Source of the DNA: Coemansia sp. RSA 487
Lineage: Eukaryota; Kickxellomycota; Kickxellomycetes; Kickxellales; Kickxellaceae
Assembly: GCA_027577595.1 (NCBI GenBank)
Contig: JANBRJ010000055.1
Span: 46,500-110,499, forward strand
Direction: 5' to 3'
DNA length: 64,000 nucleotides
Below, piece after piece: positions 18,860-29,240 of the stretch. Under the pieces are notes generated by a model, which saw nothing but the letters and a program-made list of their open reading frames with translations, did no database searches and was not told the origin of the DNA. Within the stretch, counting starts at the first letter, position 1, and each line of letters begins with the position of its first letter. The translations under genes were made by a program, and so were the position numbers.

Positions 18860-20251
18860 TCAAGAGTGCTACGCAAGTCAATGTAAGTTTTGTCTAAAGA
18901 AATGCAGCCAAATTAGCGTAAAAGTAAGGAATTGGGTTGTATTTTTGGAGGCAAGCGTAAAGCAGAATTAGCGAATTGGTGTCTACGAAAGAGGTGTCTC
19001 GAAAACAGAAAATGCTTTCCTGAGAATAAAATATTTTTACAAAGAGAAGTCGTAAAGAAAGAAAAGCCACAAACCTTTTTGATGCTCGAAAGCAAAAGAG
19101 AACGAGCGCCTTTGAATGCACTCTATCTTTCAGCGGGATATGTCTTGCGTTCTTTTCTTGCGGATAGCCGTTTTCGCTCAAAAAAGGCAATTGTGACCTT
19201 TTTAAGCTCGTACTGGCGAAACAGGGCAATATTGAAGATTGCCGCCGCAAGAACTTTTAATCTTCATTTGTTGGATTTTCGCTTCAAACTACACATGTGA
19301 CCAATTTGGATCGCCCATCGTGACGCCTGCGTGTGCTGTGGTGAGTGAGAGAGCGTGTGCAAGGGCCTACGCCTTTCTGTAGTTCTGGCTCGAACAAAAG
19401 TGAAATGCTGGAAACCAGGCGCTTGGCTTGCGATAAAAGCCCAATTGTGGCATGTATTCTGATGCAAGCAGCTTTCAGGAACACGGAATGTTTCTCAGCC
19501 AAAGCGCAGCGGGATTTCATATTCGCATGGTGTGCATTTGTGTTTTGGTATATGCAGCATTGTGTTTCCTGCCTCTAACTTCCACAATGCCAAAACACAG
19601 AAAGCCTTGTGACGCACGGCGCTTTATATTCGCATTTCCGTCGATGCCTTTGGCATCCTTGTTATTTGGAGAAAACAAAATAACAAATCCTTATTGCACA
19701 AGATGGTGAGGGCACAGACGATGGTAGTCAGGAGAGCATGTGGTTGCAGGGGATGCCATTTCTTGCATGCATGTCAGTTGCCGTCAGCGTTATTGCGCCT
19801 CACATCAGGGAGCAGCAAGCTCAGCCTTCCAAGCCGCTGCCTCTCTCCTCCCTCGTCCCTCTTTTCACCTCCAAACCACGAGAGGAGGCGGTGTCTGCCT
19901 TTGTTCCCGGTGTATTTGCTACTGCAAAAAGAGTATCAATGTGCTGACATCAAAACATCAGAAAAAATCCTCCGAGCTTGTAAATCTGGTTTGGAAATAA
20001 AGAATTGGGCCATGTCGACTATAAATACGAGCTTCCCTTCCCACCTTCGCCCCTACTTTTGCTTTCATTTATATTAATTTTCCACTTTTTTCTTGGTTGA
20101 GACTTTTGGCTTTTTTTTTTTCCTTTCTACAAGTAGCCGCCGGTTTCAATAAGCTTAGACATAGTCATCTGCTCGCTTTGAATTTTTCCATTTTCCAAAC
20201 AAGCATAAGACGCGCAATACCAACCACTCTATTGTTCTAATTCGCCAGAAG
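18860..20251. other. Intergenic, no gene supported
   Basis: 1.4 kb between the GUCD1-like gene start and a small plus-strand ORF. It contains only short overlapping ORFs with no recognisable domain, poly-T and C/T-rich stretches near 20060-20130, and no tRNA-like box seen. Likely promoter sequence. Confidence 0.4.
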
Positions 20252-20578
20252 ATGATGATGAACCACTCAACCATAGCTGCATTCATGCCCGTGGATGTAC
20301 CTTTTGCACCATATGACGACAACCATACAATGGCGCTGCGTTACATGGACCGTCAGCTTATCGACGACGTTGCCGGCGAAAGCGTAGTGGATGGCATGGG
20401 GACCAGTGCCATTGTGTACATGTCCGATCTTCCGTCACATGCACGCGTTCTAAGACCAGGCATGCAGTGGCCGCACGGTATTTTGCTTCCCAGTGATACA
20501 CTGCTTGTTGTTGTTGACTGTGATAGTATTATCAAATTTGTTGGCTGTCTCGAGGAGCGGCGGGGGAATATGGCATAG
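20252..20578 (+). CDS. Small hypothetical protein
   Basis: 108 residues, not recognised. It starts with three consecutive ATG codons and has no signal peptide or membrane helix. The middle is mildly acidic (RQLIDDVAGESVVDGMG) and the later part is hydrophobic (LLPSDTLLVVVDCDSIIKF). It stands alone between long non-coding stretches and follows a pyrimidine-rich, promoter-like region. No intron joining it to other frames was found. It could be a true small gene or a chance ORF. Confidence 0.35.
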   Translation: MMMNHSTIAAFMPVDVPFAPYDDNHTMALRYMDRQLIDDVAGESVVDGMGTSAIVYMSDLPSHARVLRPGMQWPHGILLPSDTLLVVVDCDSIIKFVGCLEERRGNMA

Positions 20579-21140
20579 CCTTCGCAAAAGTTCTTTGGAT
20601 CTGAGAAATACTTCCATGTTCCATGATACCACACACACACATACACACTTGCCGCTTTCATGTATTCATCCATGCATTTTTATCCACCACACTTGAGTCA
20701 CCTTTTTTCTTTTCTGGATCCGCTTGTGCATTTTTTGTTTGCATGGCTGTGCATCATTTCTTTGTTTGGTAGAAACGCGCCTGTTTGCTTTTCTGCTTGC
20801 GGGTATTCTGCAAGGCTCTTGCGTTCTACGGAATTCGGCACTTCTTTATCTTCATCTGTTGCTTGTATAATATTCTTATCATCATAAGAAAACTTGTCGT
20901 CCATTTCTATCATCCGCTTTGGCTTTGAAACGTACAAAGAGGAATAGGGGGAATATATGGAGGCGGTATCTTGGCATTGGAAAGCTGCCCATTTGAGAAG
21001 CAAGCAAGCTAAATATTACAACACCAAATATAATTGCAAACGGCATGTGTATGTCCATTCTTTCTACCATTCTTCTCATTTTCTACTCTGCTGGTAATAA
21101 ATGAAGCGAAATATAAATAGTACAGATGCGAGCGATTAGC
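20579..21140. other. Intergenic with CA-rich stretch
   Basis: 560 bp. A short CA-rich repeat (CACACACACA then TACACAC) sits at about 20631-20646. Otherwise T-rich, no gene seen; presumably 3' sequence of both flanking genes. Confidence 0.4.
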
Positions 21141-23063
21141 TCACAGAAAAGTTATAGATGACAGAAAGCAAAAAACTACAAGTGACAAAAGTATAAACAG
21201 CGTGCTCTGGCTGACAATTCCAACGAGCTGGCCAACTAGCATGATGGGATCGAGACGCTGCCACATAAAGGGGTGGTTGTTGTTTTGGTGATGGAGTGCG
21301 CTGCTGATGGAAGCGTTCTGCTGGGGCGATGGTGGGTGCAATTGCGCTGGCTGTTCGCGGAGCTTGGACGCGAGTTGATGCTGCTTGCTTTGTCTTCTTA
21401 CTGGTGCCTGGTTGTCTATCTCCGCTTCTGCTGCTGCTGCCGGTGAATCTACCCGTGACGGCGGTGGTGCAACAGGCGGCTCCTTGTATCCATGGCACGC
21501 AGCTACGGTTCTAGCGGTTGGACATTCGACTGCGTTGCTCTGCTGTGGGTTTTGCTGGCACAACGTGCTTTTCCCTTGAACGTCCGTTATGCCTTGGGCA
21601 TTCTTCGCTCGCACTGACAACGACGGGGACGGGCGTAATGATGCAGCCAGAAGCTGCTGCGTCTCTGGCACATCTGACTTCATCGTGTACCTGTCAGGGA
21701 GATGCTGGCGCTGCTTTGGACGCTGCTGTGGCTGTGTTTGCGATGGAGCCGCCGGCATGTCGTTCCATACTTCATAGAGGAACTGGTATGCCTTGTCTCT
21801 GCGCAGAAGGTTGGTGAATATGTACTGCCGCTGGGCCGTTGACACAGTCATGGCGTTTGGCCAGATGCCCAGAGTCAGCTCCTTTGTGACGCGGGTGATG
21901 TCTGGTAGTGCAATTTTGATGGCTGTGCGCCGCCATGGCTTTGCTATGCTGCCTTCGCCCGCATTGCTCCTTCTGCTCGGCTGGCTGGCCGACTGCCGGA
22001 TCTTCTGGGGTATCTCGTCCATCGAAAACGTCAGCCTGGTTGGCTGCGATCCCGACGGCAGTGAGCCACGCCCAAGCGACCGCTGTTTGCCCGAGGCATC
22101 CATGCGATCTGACTGCGATCGCGATGGCTGCGAGTAGGGCCCATACAGCGGCCGTCGGGTGCTTTGCTCAAAGGGCACATATTCCTGGGACGAAGAAGGC
22201 GCACTGGCTAGAGAGATGCTAGATGGGCATTGTGCAGGCGGCCACAGCGGCACAGTGGTCTGCTGAGCCATGCCGCTGCTGGTCTTGGGCGCCCCTGTGG
22301 CGGACAGCGAGATCCCAGTACCCGTAAAGTAGAAATGCGTGAGGCCCACGTATATGCGCCCGTACCAGCGGATTCCGGCGTGGTCCAGCGAGCATGCAAA
22401 GTCGCGCAGCGCGTGGACCTCCATAGCCGTGTCGGGAAATGCCTGGACAAGCCGGCTAAAGCTTTTGCTGGTCTGTCTTCGGCTTGTACTTGCTGGCGTA
22501 GTGTTGGCATTCATAGAACCGGCTGCCGACCCCTGCTGCTGTAGAGGCATGCTGTTTTCTAGATCGGCGCCAAACAAAGCCGGCTTGGGCGAGTCCATGA
22601 GAAGCGTCTGACCGATGGAGCTTGTCGTTGGATACGTTCTGTAACTCTGTGCGCGCAGTGGCGGAAGCGTGCCTGAGTGGGAAGAAGACGAAGAAGTAGC
22701 TGGATAGTTCGAGTCAATAGCTGGAAGGCTTTTTGCTGAGATGTTTTTGTGCGAACCCAGTAGACGAGCGAGGCTTGCTGCTCGCTGGGCCACCTTCAAA
22801 GCCACCTGGCGCCCCCTCAAAGCATGGCGCGTGTTGCAATCGTCAGCCGCAGTGTGCTCTGTTTGTTGCTGTTTCTTTTGAAACAAAGGTGTGATGCTTC
22901 TCTTGCTGAACCAGCGGAACGTGTCATGCGAACGAGGTACCGAGGGCTGCCGATTGGTGCTATTTGAACTCACGCTCCTTTGTCCTGCCAGCGATGTGGG
23001 CATCTTTGGAGACTGCTGGAAGGCGACGTTGAAAACACTTGCATCCTCTGCGCTAATGGTCAT
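21141..23063 (-). CDS. GRAM-domain protein with C-terminal membrane anchor
   Basis: 640 residues. GRAM domains are PH-like lipid or protein-binding modules found in membrane-contact-site proteins. The first half of the domain is visible at about 214-255 (FACSLDHAGIRWYGRIYVG, then LTHFYFTGTG). The second half is at about 376-433 (IALPDITRVTKELTLGIWP, then YIFTNLLRRDKAYQFLYEVW). Between them is a Ser/Pro/Gln-rich disordered insert of about 120 residues. The flanks are also disordered and Gln-rich. A single hydrophobic segment at about 605-640 (IVSQSTLFILLSLVVFCFL) ends the protein, implying a tail-anchored membrane protein facing the cytosol. No VASt sterol-transfer domain is visible, so it is not a full Lam/GRAMD1 protein. 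Intronless. Confidence 0.78.
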   Translation of the reverse strand: MTISAEDASVFNVAFQQSPKMPTSLAGQRSVSSNSTNRQPSVPRSHDTFRWFSKRSITPLFQKKQQQTEHTAADDCNTRHALRGRQVALKVAQRAASLARLLGSHKNISAKSLPAIDSNYPATSSSSSHSGTLPPLRAQSYRTYPTTSSIGQTLLMDSPKPALFGADLENSMPLQQQGSAAGSMNANTTPASTSRRQTSKSFSRLVQAFPDTAMEVHALRDFACSLDHAGIRWYGRIYVGLTHFYFTGTGISLSATGAPKTSSGMAQQTTVPLWPPAQCPSSISLASAPSSSQEYVPFEQSTRRPLYGPYSQPSRSQSDRMDASGKQRSLGRGSLPSGSQPTRLTFSMDEIPQKIRQSASQPSRRSNAGEGSIAKPWRRTAIKIALPDITRVTKELTLGIWPNAMTVSTAQRQYIFTNLLRRDKAYQFLYEVWNDMPAAPSQTQPQQRPKQRQHLPDRYTMKSDVPETQQLLAASLRPSPSLSVRAKNAQGITDVQGKSTLCQQNPQQSNAVECPTARTVAACHGYKEPPVAPPPSRVDSPAAAAEAEIDNQAPVRRQSKQHQLASKLREQPAQLHPPSPQQNASISSALHHQNNNHPFMWQRLDPIMLVGQLVGIVSQSTLFILLSLVVFCFLSSITFL

Positions 23064-24082
23064 CTGTTGAGCAGCAGTCCTTCGAGTCTTTGGAAACTAA
23101 AGGATAAAAGAAGCCCAACCGCTTTAGTACGGAAAGGGGAGCAGGAAGTGCCAACACGAGCGCACACGCAGTCGCACGCAGCCTTCTATTCTCACCTGCT
23201 CGTGCCGGAGGCTGTGATGGTTGGTAAAATCTAGCTGCAAAAATAAAGAGTTGCGTAAGTAGAAACTGAGGAGAGACAGGGCGACGAATAAGTACACAGT
23301 ATAAGCTAGACAAGCTGTAAGAGATATAACTGGAGCATACGAAAAAAAAAAGACTACGCTTAGGTGGAAGTATGTCGCTCTTCTGGCTAACTATTTCAAG
23401 GATCGACAATAACCTCAAGCTGAGAACTAAATTTTTCAAGATTTTTTTTACAAAAAGTATAAAAGTACAGATATAGTGAGAAGAAAATGCTTCAATACAC
23501 GAGGAATAGTTTGAGGTTTCAGGTGTTGACGATTTATATACCGAAAAGAAGGCTGTGAGAAATGCAAAACGAAAATAAAAAACAATGCGTGAGCGGAGAG
23601 AGATAGTTTCAAAGTCAAGCTATAAACAGACCTGCCTGCCTGCTTGGTTTGCGCTTACTGCGTTGTTTGTATGGGAGGCTTTTGTCATTTCTGCGCTGTT
23701 GTTTGGGTGTAGCAGTATACAAATCAATCTAGGCTTTGCCCGTCTTCTTCTTTATGCATTCCTCTTTGAAATATACCAGAAGCTAGCATGAGATGGACCA
23801 GCTAGGCATTCAAAATACATCCAAGTCATCTATATTTTCTGCCAAGCTCTCTTGCGGCACCCTCATCCTTCGCATCTTTTCCAATGCCATGCATCTTTTC
23901 CTCACCCATTTTCATTAATCGCCACCAAAAAACAAAACAAATCTCTGGCTCATGTGTTATTCTTTTTTCGCTCTTGTCAATATTCCTAAACAGTTTTTCT
24001 CCACTCCATATTTGTATATTCTAGAGACCACCTCTTGTTCTCAAGTTTTGCATTTCCACCGAAATAAAAAGCCTAGAAAATT
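23064..24082. other. Divergent promoter region
   Basis: 1.0 kb between the GRAM gene (minus) and a small BRI3-like gene (plus). AT-rich, with A-runs near 23341-23350 and T-rich sequence near 23434-23444. No convincing ORF or RNA gene. Confidence 0.45.
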
Positions 24083-24412
24083 ATGAAACAGCCTGCAGTA
24101 GATACAAATGGCAACACCAGCGACAATTCCAGATACGCAGAATCCCGCCCCTTGCTGGGTATTTATGATACACGTCCATCGCCGTACCAGCCGCCTCCAC
24201 AGCCTACCATCGGCAGTGCTGTGCTCGTGCGTGCAGACGGAACCGGCGTGTGTCTTGATGGAGCCCAGCACATTTGGAGAACGACCTACCCGCCGTCGTC
24301 ATGGCTGATTGCCTGCTTCTGCTTTGCGTGCTGTGGTCCGCTTTACTGCTACCGCCATCCCCAGCACCAGTGCGCCAAATGCGGTATTGTGATTGTGCAC
24401 CCTGCCATATGA
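24083..24412 (+). CDS. Small BRI3/LITAF-like cysteine-rich membrane protein
   Basis: 109 residues. The N-terminal half is Pro/Tyr-rich (RPSPYQPPPQPTIG), of the kind that carries PPxY-like or endosomal sorting signals. Near the C-terminus a hydrophobic cysteine-rich segment (SSWLIACFCFACCGPLYCYR) is followed by a CxxC pair in QCAKCGIVIV. This pattern, a membrane-inserting hydrophobic stretch followed by a C-terminal zinc-knuckle half, recalls brain protein I3 and LITAF-like proteins, which sit on endosomal/lysosomal membranes. The upstream CxxC of true LITAF domains is not evident, so the assignment is by pattern only. The gene lies 236 bp before the PQ-loop gene on the same strand. Confidence 0.6.
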   Translation: MKQPAVDTNGNTSDNSRYAESRPLLGIYDTRPSPYQPPPQPTIGSAVLVRADGTGVCLDGAQHIWRTTYPPSSWLIACFCFACCGPLYCYRHPQHQCAKCGIVIVHPAI

Positions 24413-24648
24413 AGACGCATTGACTTTCCCCAACCACCATCCCCAGTCCCAAATCACACGCATCAGCGATTTTATGCGCCAGGTCTTTTCTCAAAGTCAA
24501 CTCAACTCCCCATTTGTTGGTTTTCCAGATCGACACGTTTTTCTCTTGTACTTTTTGCAGCTGCTTCTCTTGTTTCAGTCCAACTTTTTTGTTCATGCAC
24601 AATTTATTTTTATTTATACACTTTAAACACCCATCTACGCTACAACTG

Positions 24649-25443
24649 ATGGAGCTTGCCGTCTTTATCTCCAACGCCTTTGGCTATGCGTCCATAGTCT
24701 GCTGGATCGTGGTCCTTGCACCACAGATCCACCTTAACTACAAACGAAAGTCTTGCGATGGCGTATCCTTTGCCTTTTATCTGATGTGGTCCTTGGGCGA
24801 CTTATTCAACTTGGTTGGTGCTATGATGGAGGGCCTTATCTTCACTGCCATCCTTCTACCGCTTTACTACATCTTTACCGACGGCATTGTCCTTTGGCAA
24901 TTTTATCTCTACAGAACCAGCCATCATCCATGTGCTCATGACGAAGAAAGGTCGCCGCTTCTTCTTGACTCTACCAGTAGCCAGCAGCATCAAGACACAT
25001 GCAATTGCACTTGCAGGTCAAAATCGACATTCTCTTTCAGTGCTCGTTCTTTTTTGGTCTTGACCTGCTTTACATTGCTGTTTATAGCCGCAGCCGCACA
25101 TTACTTTTCTACAAACCCCGAATGGCTTGCACACCTGCCCATTCGCAAGCTCTTTGCTCAGCTGTGTGGATACATTTCGGCTGCGGTCTATCTCAGTGCC
25201 TACGTCCCTCAGCTGCTCCGCAACTACAGAACACAATCCACAGAGGGTCTCTCTATGCTTATGTTTATCATCGTCATCGTTGCCAATATCACATACTGCC
25301 TTTCGATCTTGACATCGCAAAAAGTGACATACGAGTATTTAAAGACCTACGCCTCTTGGCTCATCGGGGCTTCTGGAACGATTTGGCTCGAGCTTGCTGT
25401 TCTTTATCAGTTTTATTTGTATCGCCACAACACTCATGAGTAA
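24649..25443 (+). CDS. PQ-loop transporter, vacuolar basic amino acid type
   Basis: 264 residues with seven predicted membrane helices and two PQ-loop motifs: APQIHLNYKRKSCDGVS near residue 24 and YVPQLLRNYRTQSTEGLS near 185. This two-motif layout matches the PQLC2/Ypq1-3 group, which exports cationic amino acids from vacuoles or lysosomes, and is also shared by other SWEET-related PQ-loop proteins. A hydrophilic loop (HDEERSPLLLDS) with a dileucine-like sequence joins the halves and could direct sorting to the vacuole. The ATG at 24649 is chosen because it begins MELAVFISNAFGYAS, directly before helix 1; an upstream in-frame extension looks like 5' UTR. Converges with the neighbouring coiled-coil gene (95 bp between stops). 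Confidence 0.88.
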   Translation: MELAVFISNAFGYASIVCWIVVLAPQIHLNYKRKSCDGVSFAFYLMWSLGDLFNLVGAMMEGLIFTAILLPLYYIFTDGIVLWQFYLYRTSHHPCAHDEERSPLLLDSTSSQQHQDTCNCTCRSKSTFSFSARSFLVLTCFTLLFIAAAAHYFSTNPEWLAHLPIRKLFAQLCGYISAAVYLSAYVPQLLRNYRTQSTEGLSMLMFIIVIVANITYCLSILTSQKVTYEYLKTYASWLIGASGTIWLELAVLYQFYLYRHNTHE

Positions 25444-25538
25444 AGCAAAAACTTCATCTTTTTACCATTTAAAAATGTATTCAAACCAATCTCGGATCTG
25501 TTGCCCATTCACTGACAACAAATTCCATCTTTTAAGTG

Positions 25539-28370
25539 TTACTCTTTTTCAATGTAACTCTCAGAAACATGTCGGAGGTACGTCACCACAGGCACTGAAA
25601 CCGAGCCTGACATCATCTGCACCAAGTACTTGTACAGCTGCTGCAGATCGGACGACCGGATTCCCAGGAACAGCTGGCTTTTCTCACGGTCTGTAGCCAA
25701 CATATCCCTTGCAATTTCACCGTCAGAATCCATATTGTCAATACTGCTGTCGCTATTTCGACATTGTGCTATGTATATTCGGTAGCAGCGATCTGCCTTA
25801 TCAAGCGATTCAGGCGCCCTGCTATTGCTATGAATATAGCCGGTTATACCTATCAGCCATTTATAGGTCATATCTGCTATCTGGTCAGCGGACAGCTGTG
25901 CTATGCCATCTTTGGTTACGACATTCAGTGTCTCTATCGGCCTGCGCATCACTTTTCTGAACATATATTTTATCAGATTCCCTGTAAGCGTGGAGATGTT
26001 GACTATCGCAAGCGTCGCTACAAAATAGCAGAGAAGTGGTCCTAAAACAAATCTGCCACCAAGTAAGCGCTTGTTTATTCGCCGCTGCTGCCGATCAAAA
26101 TCTGGCCCATCCCGCTGTACAAACGCCAGAAACCTGTTGTACGAGCCATCGGACTGGGCATTTGTGGTCGACCAAAATTTAAACCCGTCGAGCCCAGTAA
26201 TTGCTTTGTTAAGTTCATATGGCTTGACGCCCGTGGACAATGCCTGGCAGCCGTAAAACATCTTATATAAAGGCGAGATCATCGGAGTACCAATAAATAA
26301 AAACGGTCCCATTATGCGCGATATTCTCTCCGAGGTCAACGGCTGGCCGTCACTGTCACGAAGAGGAATGGCTGTCGCATTTCGTGGAGAGGTTAGGTTT
26401 AACCGTGAATTAATGTCCCGCGAATCAGAAAACCTGTTGCTCGTGTGGTGGCTGTCTCCTGGAACATACCTGTCGCCAGCACCCCATTCTGCATTACTAA
26501 CCCTATTGTACTTGTCATAGTCGCCATCCCTACCATGCCTACTGGTCACAGGAGACTGTGACCGGGGTTTGGATCTTATCGCAATTTGGCTTTTGCTTGC
26601 AGATCCGTTGCTATTGCTGCTATTGCTGTCTCTGATACTACTTGATGCACCAACAATGCCAATATCTCTTCCATTCCTGCCATTCCTCCTCGACGAGCTT
26701 TCTGTGTTCGAAAAGCGCTTCTCAATCAGGTCATCAATGTCTAGCCCCGAGTCGCTACCACTGTCAGATAAGAATGGTATGGTATTGCCAGAAATGCGAG
26801 GACTTGTATGCCGCCGCTTGTTCGGTGGGCGCTCCGGAGTCGAATCTATATCGCGATAGTGCTTGGTTGCTCCTTTGATCGTCACATGCATCCTGGGTGG
26901 GCTAATTTCACGCAAGTGCTCGGAGCGGCTCGACGAATGTGGTGGTTCTGCATGCGACTCTGTACGACGAGCTGGAGGCGAGCGAGATCTGTGTGAGGTA
27001 CGGTCATGCGATCGAGACAACGGAGGGTATTCTGATGTATCTGATTCTTTGCGTGTGCTTTGTGACTTGTTTTTGTAGGCTGTGGATGAATTGCTGATTG
27101 GTAGCGACTCTGCCACACTTTTACCATTTCCGCTTGTCGATGATGTATAATGTTGCCCATTGCTGCTGCCGCTGGTTCTCATCAAAGTAGCTGGCTTGCT
27201 CGATGTCGTGGGCTTAACATTAGGCCTTGTCGATTTTGAGATCTCTTCTGCTGTAGAACGGTCGATTTTTGATGCCGGTTTCATAGATATTTCAGGAACT
27301 GGCTGCAATACGGGAGGATTGGTTTTCGCAGGCTGGGATATTGTATCTAAGCAATGTTTAACTGCTGGAGACGTGCGCGGGTTGTTTAAAGGTGCTGGCG
27401 GCACATTCTGCTGCTCGTTTTTCTGCTTTTGAACACTGTGGGTGTTATCGCTATTAGATTCGGAGGACTGCGAGGCAGCCAGCGGGGCCAATCCGTCAGA
27501 AACAGGGCTGCATGTGCAGGGTTCAAGTCCAGGCAGCTGCTGGTTATGTTGTTGGAAAAACGCCACTGCAGCCTTTTGCGTTGACGTTTGCTGATCCGCA
27601 GTCTGTGGAGTTTTCACTGCATCTGCTCCAGAAGGAGGCTTTGACATTGGAGGAGAGCTGCCCATATATTTGTTTGACTCTGAAAGGTCAAACAAGTTTA
27701 ACTGTGGCTGTTGTTGCTGCTTTAAGAGCTGAAACTGCTGTTGATGCGCTTGTAGCGACAGATCACTTTGCAGCATCGATACGCCCGAACGTGCAGCGGT
27801 AACCATAGGGGCGGAGGATATTCCCAAGAAGCCATCGTGCGCAGAAATACTAGACTGAATCACAGCATCTGCGTTTCGTTGGCTAATAGGAGGAATAGAA
27901 GTCACATTTTGGACCTGCTTAGCTGTAATCGCAGGAACAAACGCTGACGAGATAATAGGGCTTCTAGATACACCTGCCGATACAGGAGAGTGTTGAGCTG
28001 ACGTTAGGGGTCGAATAGCGGCGTGAAGTCCAGCACCAGCCTCGCCGTAGGATCCAATATGTACAAGGGTTTGAAGTTGGCTGAAGAGGTGCGTAATTTG
28101 CTTCTTGATGTCTTTAAGCTGAGACTCGGTTTCCTTGTTAGCAGCCTCACTGCGATGATATATCTTTGCAAACAGTTGGCCTTGGGAACAACACAGTTCA
28201 ACTATTTGATTGGTACGCTGGTTTATTTCATTAACGCTCGAAGTGATGGTTTGGAGCGACTCCTCAATATTTTTGATACGATCCTCTTTGGAAGACACCG
28301 GTTCCACATCCTCCTCTACAAGCCGATTGAGACTGGCTAAAAGCTGATCAACATTGCCAAATTGTTCCAT
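25539..28370 (-). CDS. Coiled-coil protein with disordered middle and novel C-terminal domain (copy B)
   Basis: 943 residues from the ATG at 28370; the frame stays open slightly upstream but has no ATG. Not a recognised family. Residues about 1-105 are heptad-rich (RIKNIEESLQTITSSVNEI). Residues about 110-670 are disordered: Gln-rich, then Ser/Arg-rich with RS-type runs (RSHDRTSHRSRSPPARR). Residues about 675-943 form an ordered domain beginning PLTSERISRIM and containing YNRFLAFVQRDG, GGRFVLGPLLCYFVATLA and a late FLGIRSSDLQQLYKYL. These align in order with the C-terminal domain of the gene at 14262-16490 (PLTTERLAHLW, NYKQCMLLFMDG, FVRPWIAEPALFFFLTT), and the whole layout matches. The YFVATLAIVNIST segment is hydrophobic enough to be called a membrane helix, but the paralog argues for a buried core helix. 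Confidence 0.8.
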   Translation of the reverse strand: MEQFGNVDQLLASLNRLVEEDVEPVSSKEDRIKNIEESLQTITSSVNEINQRTNQIVELCCSQGQLFAKIYHRSEAANKETESQLKDIKKQITHLFSQLQTLVHIGSYGEAGAGLHAAIRPLTSAQHSPVSAGVSRSPIISSAFVPAITAKQVQNVTSIPPISQRNADAVIQSSISAHDGFLGISSAPMVTAARSGVSMLQSDLSLQAHQQQFQLLKQQQQPQLNLFDLSESNKYMGSSPPMSKPPSGADAVKTPQTADQQTSTQKAAVAFFQQHNQQLPGLEPCTCSPVSDGLAPLAASQSSESNSDNTHSVQKQKNEQQNVPPAPLNNPRTSPAVKHCLDTISQPAKTNPPVLQPVPEISMKPASKIDRSTAEEISKSTRPNVKPTTSSKPATLMRTSGSSNGQHYTSSTSGNGKSVAESLPISNSSTAYKNKSQSTRKESDTSEYPPLSRSHDRTSHRSRSPPARRTESHAEPPHSSSRSEHLREISPPRMHVTIKGATKHYRDIDSTPERPPNKRRHTSPRISGNTIPFLSDSGSDSGLDIDDLIEKRFSNTESSSRRNGRNGRDIGIVGASSSIRDSNSSNSNGSASKSQIAIRSKPRSQSPVTSRHGRDGDYDKYNRVSNAEWGAGDRYVPGDSHHTSNRFSDSRDINSRLNLTSPRNATAIPLRDSDGQPLTSERISRIMGPFLFIGTPMISPLYKMFYGCQALSTGVKPYELNKAITGLDGFKFWSTTNAQSDGSYNRFLAFVQRDGPDFDRQQRRINKRLLGGRFVLGPLLCYFVATLAIVNISTLTGNLIKYMFRKVMRRPIETLNVVTKDGIAQLSADQIADMTYKWLIGITGYIHSNSRAPESLDKADRCYRIYIAQCRNSDSSIDNMDSDGEIARDMLATDREKSQLFLGIRSSDLQQLYKYLVQMMSGSVSVPVVTYLRHVSESYIEKE

Positions 28371-28763
28371 TGTCCAAGCGCAATTCAAAGTTTTGCTTTA
28401 CAGTCAGGGGTGATGGCTAGAAGCTCAAGGTAAGCATATGACCTGAAGCACCACAGAAAGCGTACTAGATAAAAAAGAGCAACAGATCAAAAAAAAAAAG
28501 AAGCGAAAAAAAGATGAAAGAAAAAATGAAAGAGATGCAAAGTTTTTGGTGTTGGTGGTGACTCCTTTTCGGTGGAAGTAACCAGCATCGATCAACAGCA
28601 ATTCTAACCCGAAGGGTTTTTTAATCACTTTTAAACAGAGATGCTCTACTGTTCTGAACACAATACAACATCGAAGGATGTGCTTTAACCATACCATAAA
28701 AGTATTTTTTTAGATCCTCTAGCACTAGTTCGAAATCAGCAAAAGAATCAGAATCAAAAATGG
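28371..28763. other. Intergenic, upstream of copy B
   Basis: About 390 bp, A-rich on the plus strand (for example 28487-28500), hence T-rich on the coding strand of both flanking minus-strand genes. No ORF of interest. Confidence 0.4.
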
Positions 28764-29240
28764 CTAAGAAAAACACTTTGGCGGAACCACTAGCTTCCCA
28801 TGGCGCCTCATGCCAGAAAGCTTGTACATGAAATGTATCCAGCCATTGCGAGCTCTTGCCATAGCTACCGCGATCTGCCTACGAGCATTTTGTCTGAAGC
28901 GCCTTGTCTTTCCCTCGACTCGCGGCACGTCTCCAGACATGATTGTTGCTACGTCAGTGTCTGATTCTAAATCAATTGCACCATTACATTTGTTACTGCT
29001 ACACTGTTCGGCGCCAAATCCTGGCTCTGCTTGCTGCAGCCTTTTGCATTCGCTTTCAAAGGGAGAAAGTGCCTGGAAGGTGTATCCAACGTCATCTGCA
29101 AAGTATGTCTGGATTGTTGTAAACTCCTCAGTTCCAACAAGTGTTGAGTAGGAAAAATCGCGGTCCCTCCGGCTCCACGCTTTGGAGGTGCGACTGGTTG
29201 TGGTTCCTGAGGAGGGGATGACTGAAAAACGCACCGACAT
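28764..29240 (-). CDS. Small basic hypothetical protein
   Basis: 158 residues, not recognised. N-terminal Ser/Thr-rich stretch, a middle with a possible short acidic region (IDLESDTDVATIM), and a strongly basic C-terminal third (KTRRFRQNARRQIAVAMARA) ending in KLVVPPKCFS. No signal peptide or clear membrane helix. A TATATAA element on the coding strand (29255-29249) lies only about 9 nt before this ATG, too close for a TATA serving it, so either the start is further downstream or the element is not a promoter. Real gene status is moderately likely. Confidence 0.42.
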   Translation of the reverse strand: MSVRFSVIPSSGTTTSRTSKAWSRRDRDFSYSTLVGTEEFTTIQTYFADDVGYTFQALSPFESECKRLQQAEPGFGAEQCSSNKCNGAIDLESDTDVATIMSGDVPRVEGKTRRFRQNARRQIAVAMARARNGWIHFMYKLSGMRRHGKLVVPPKCFS

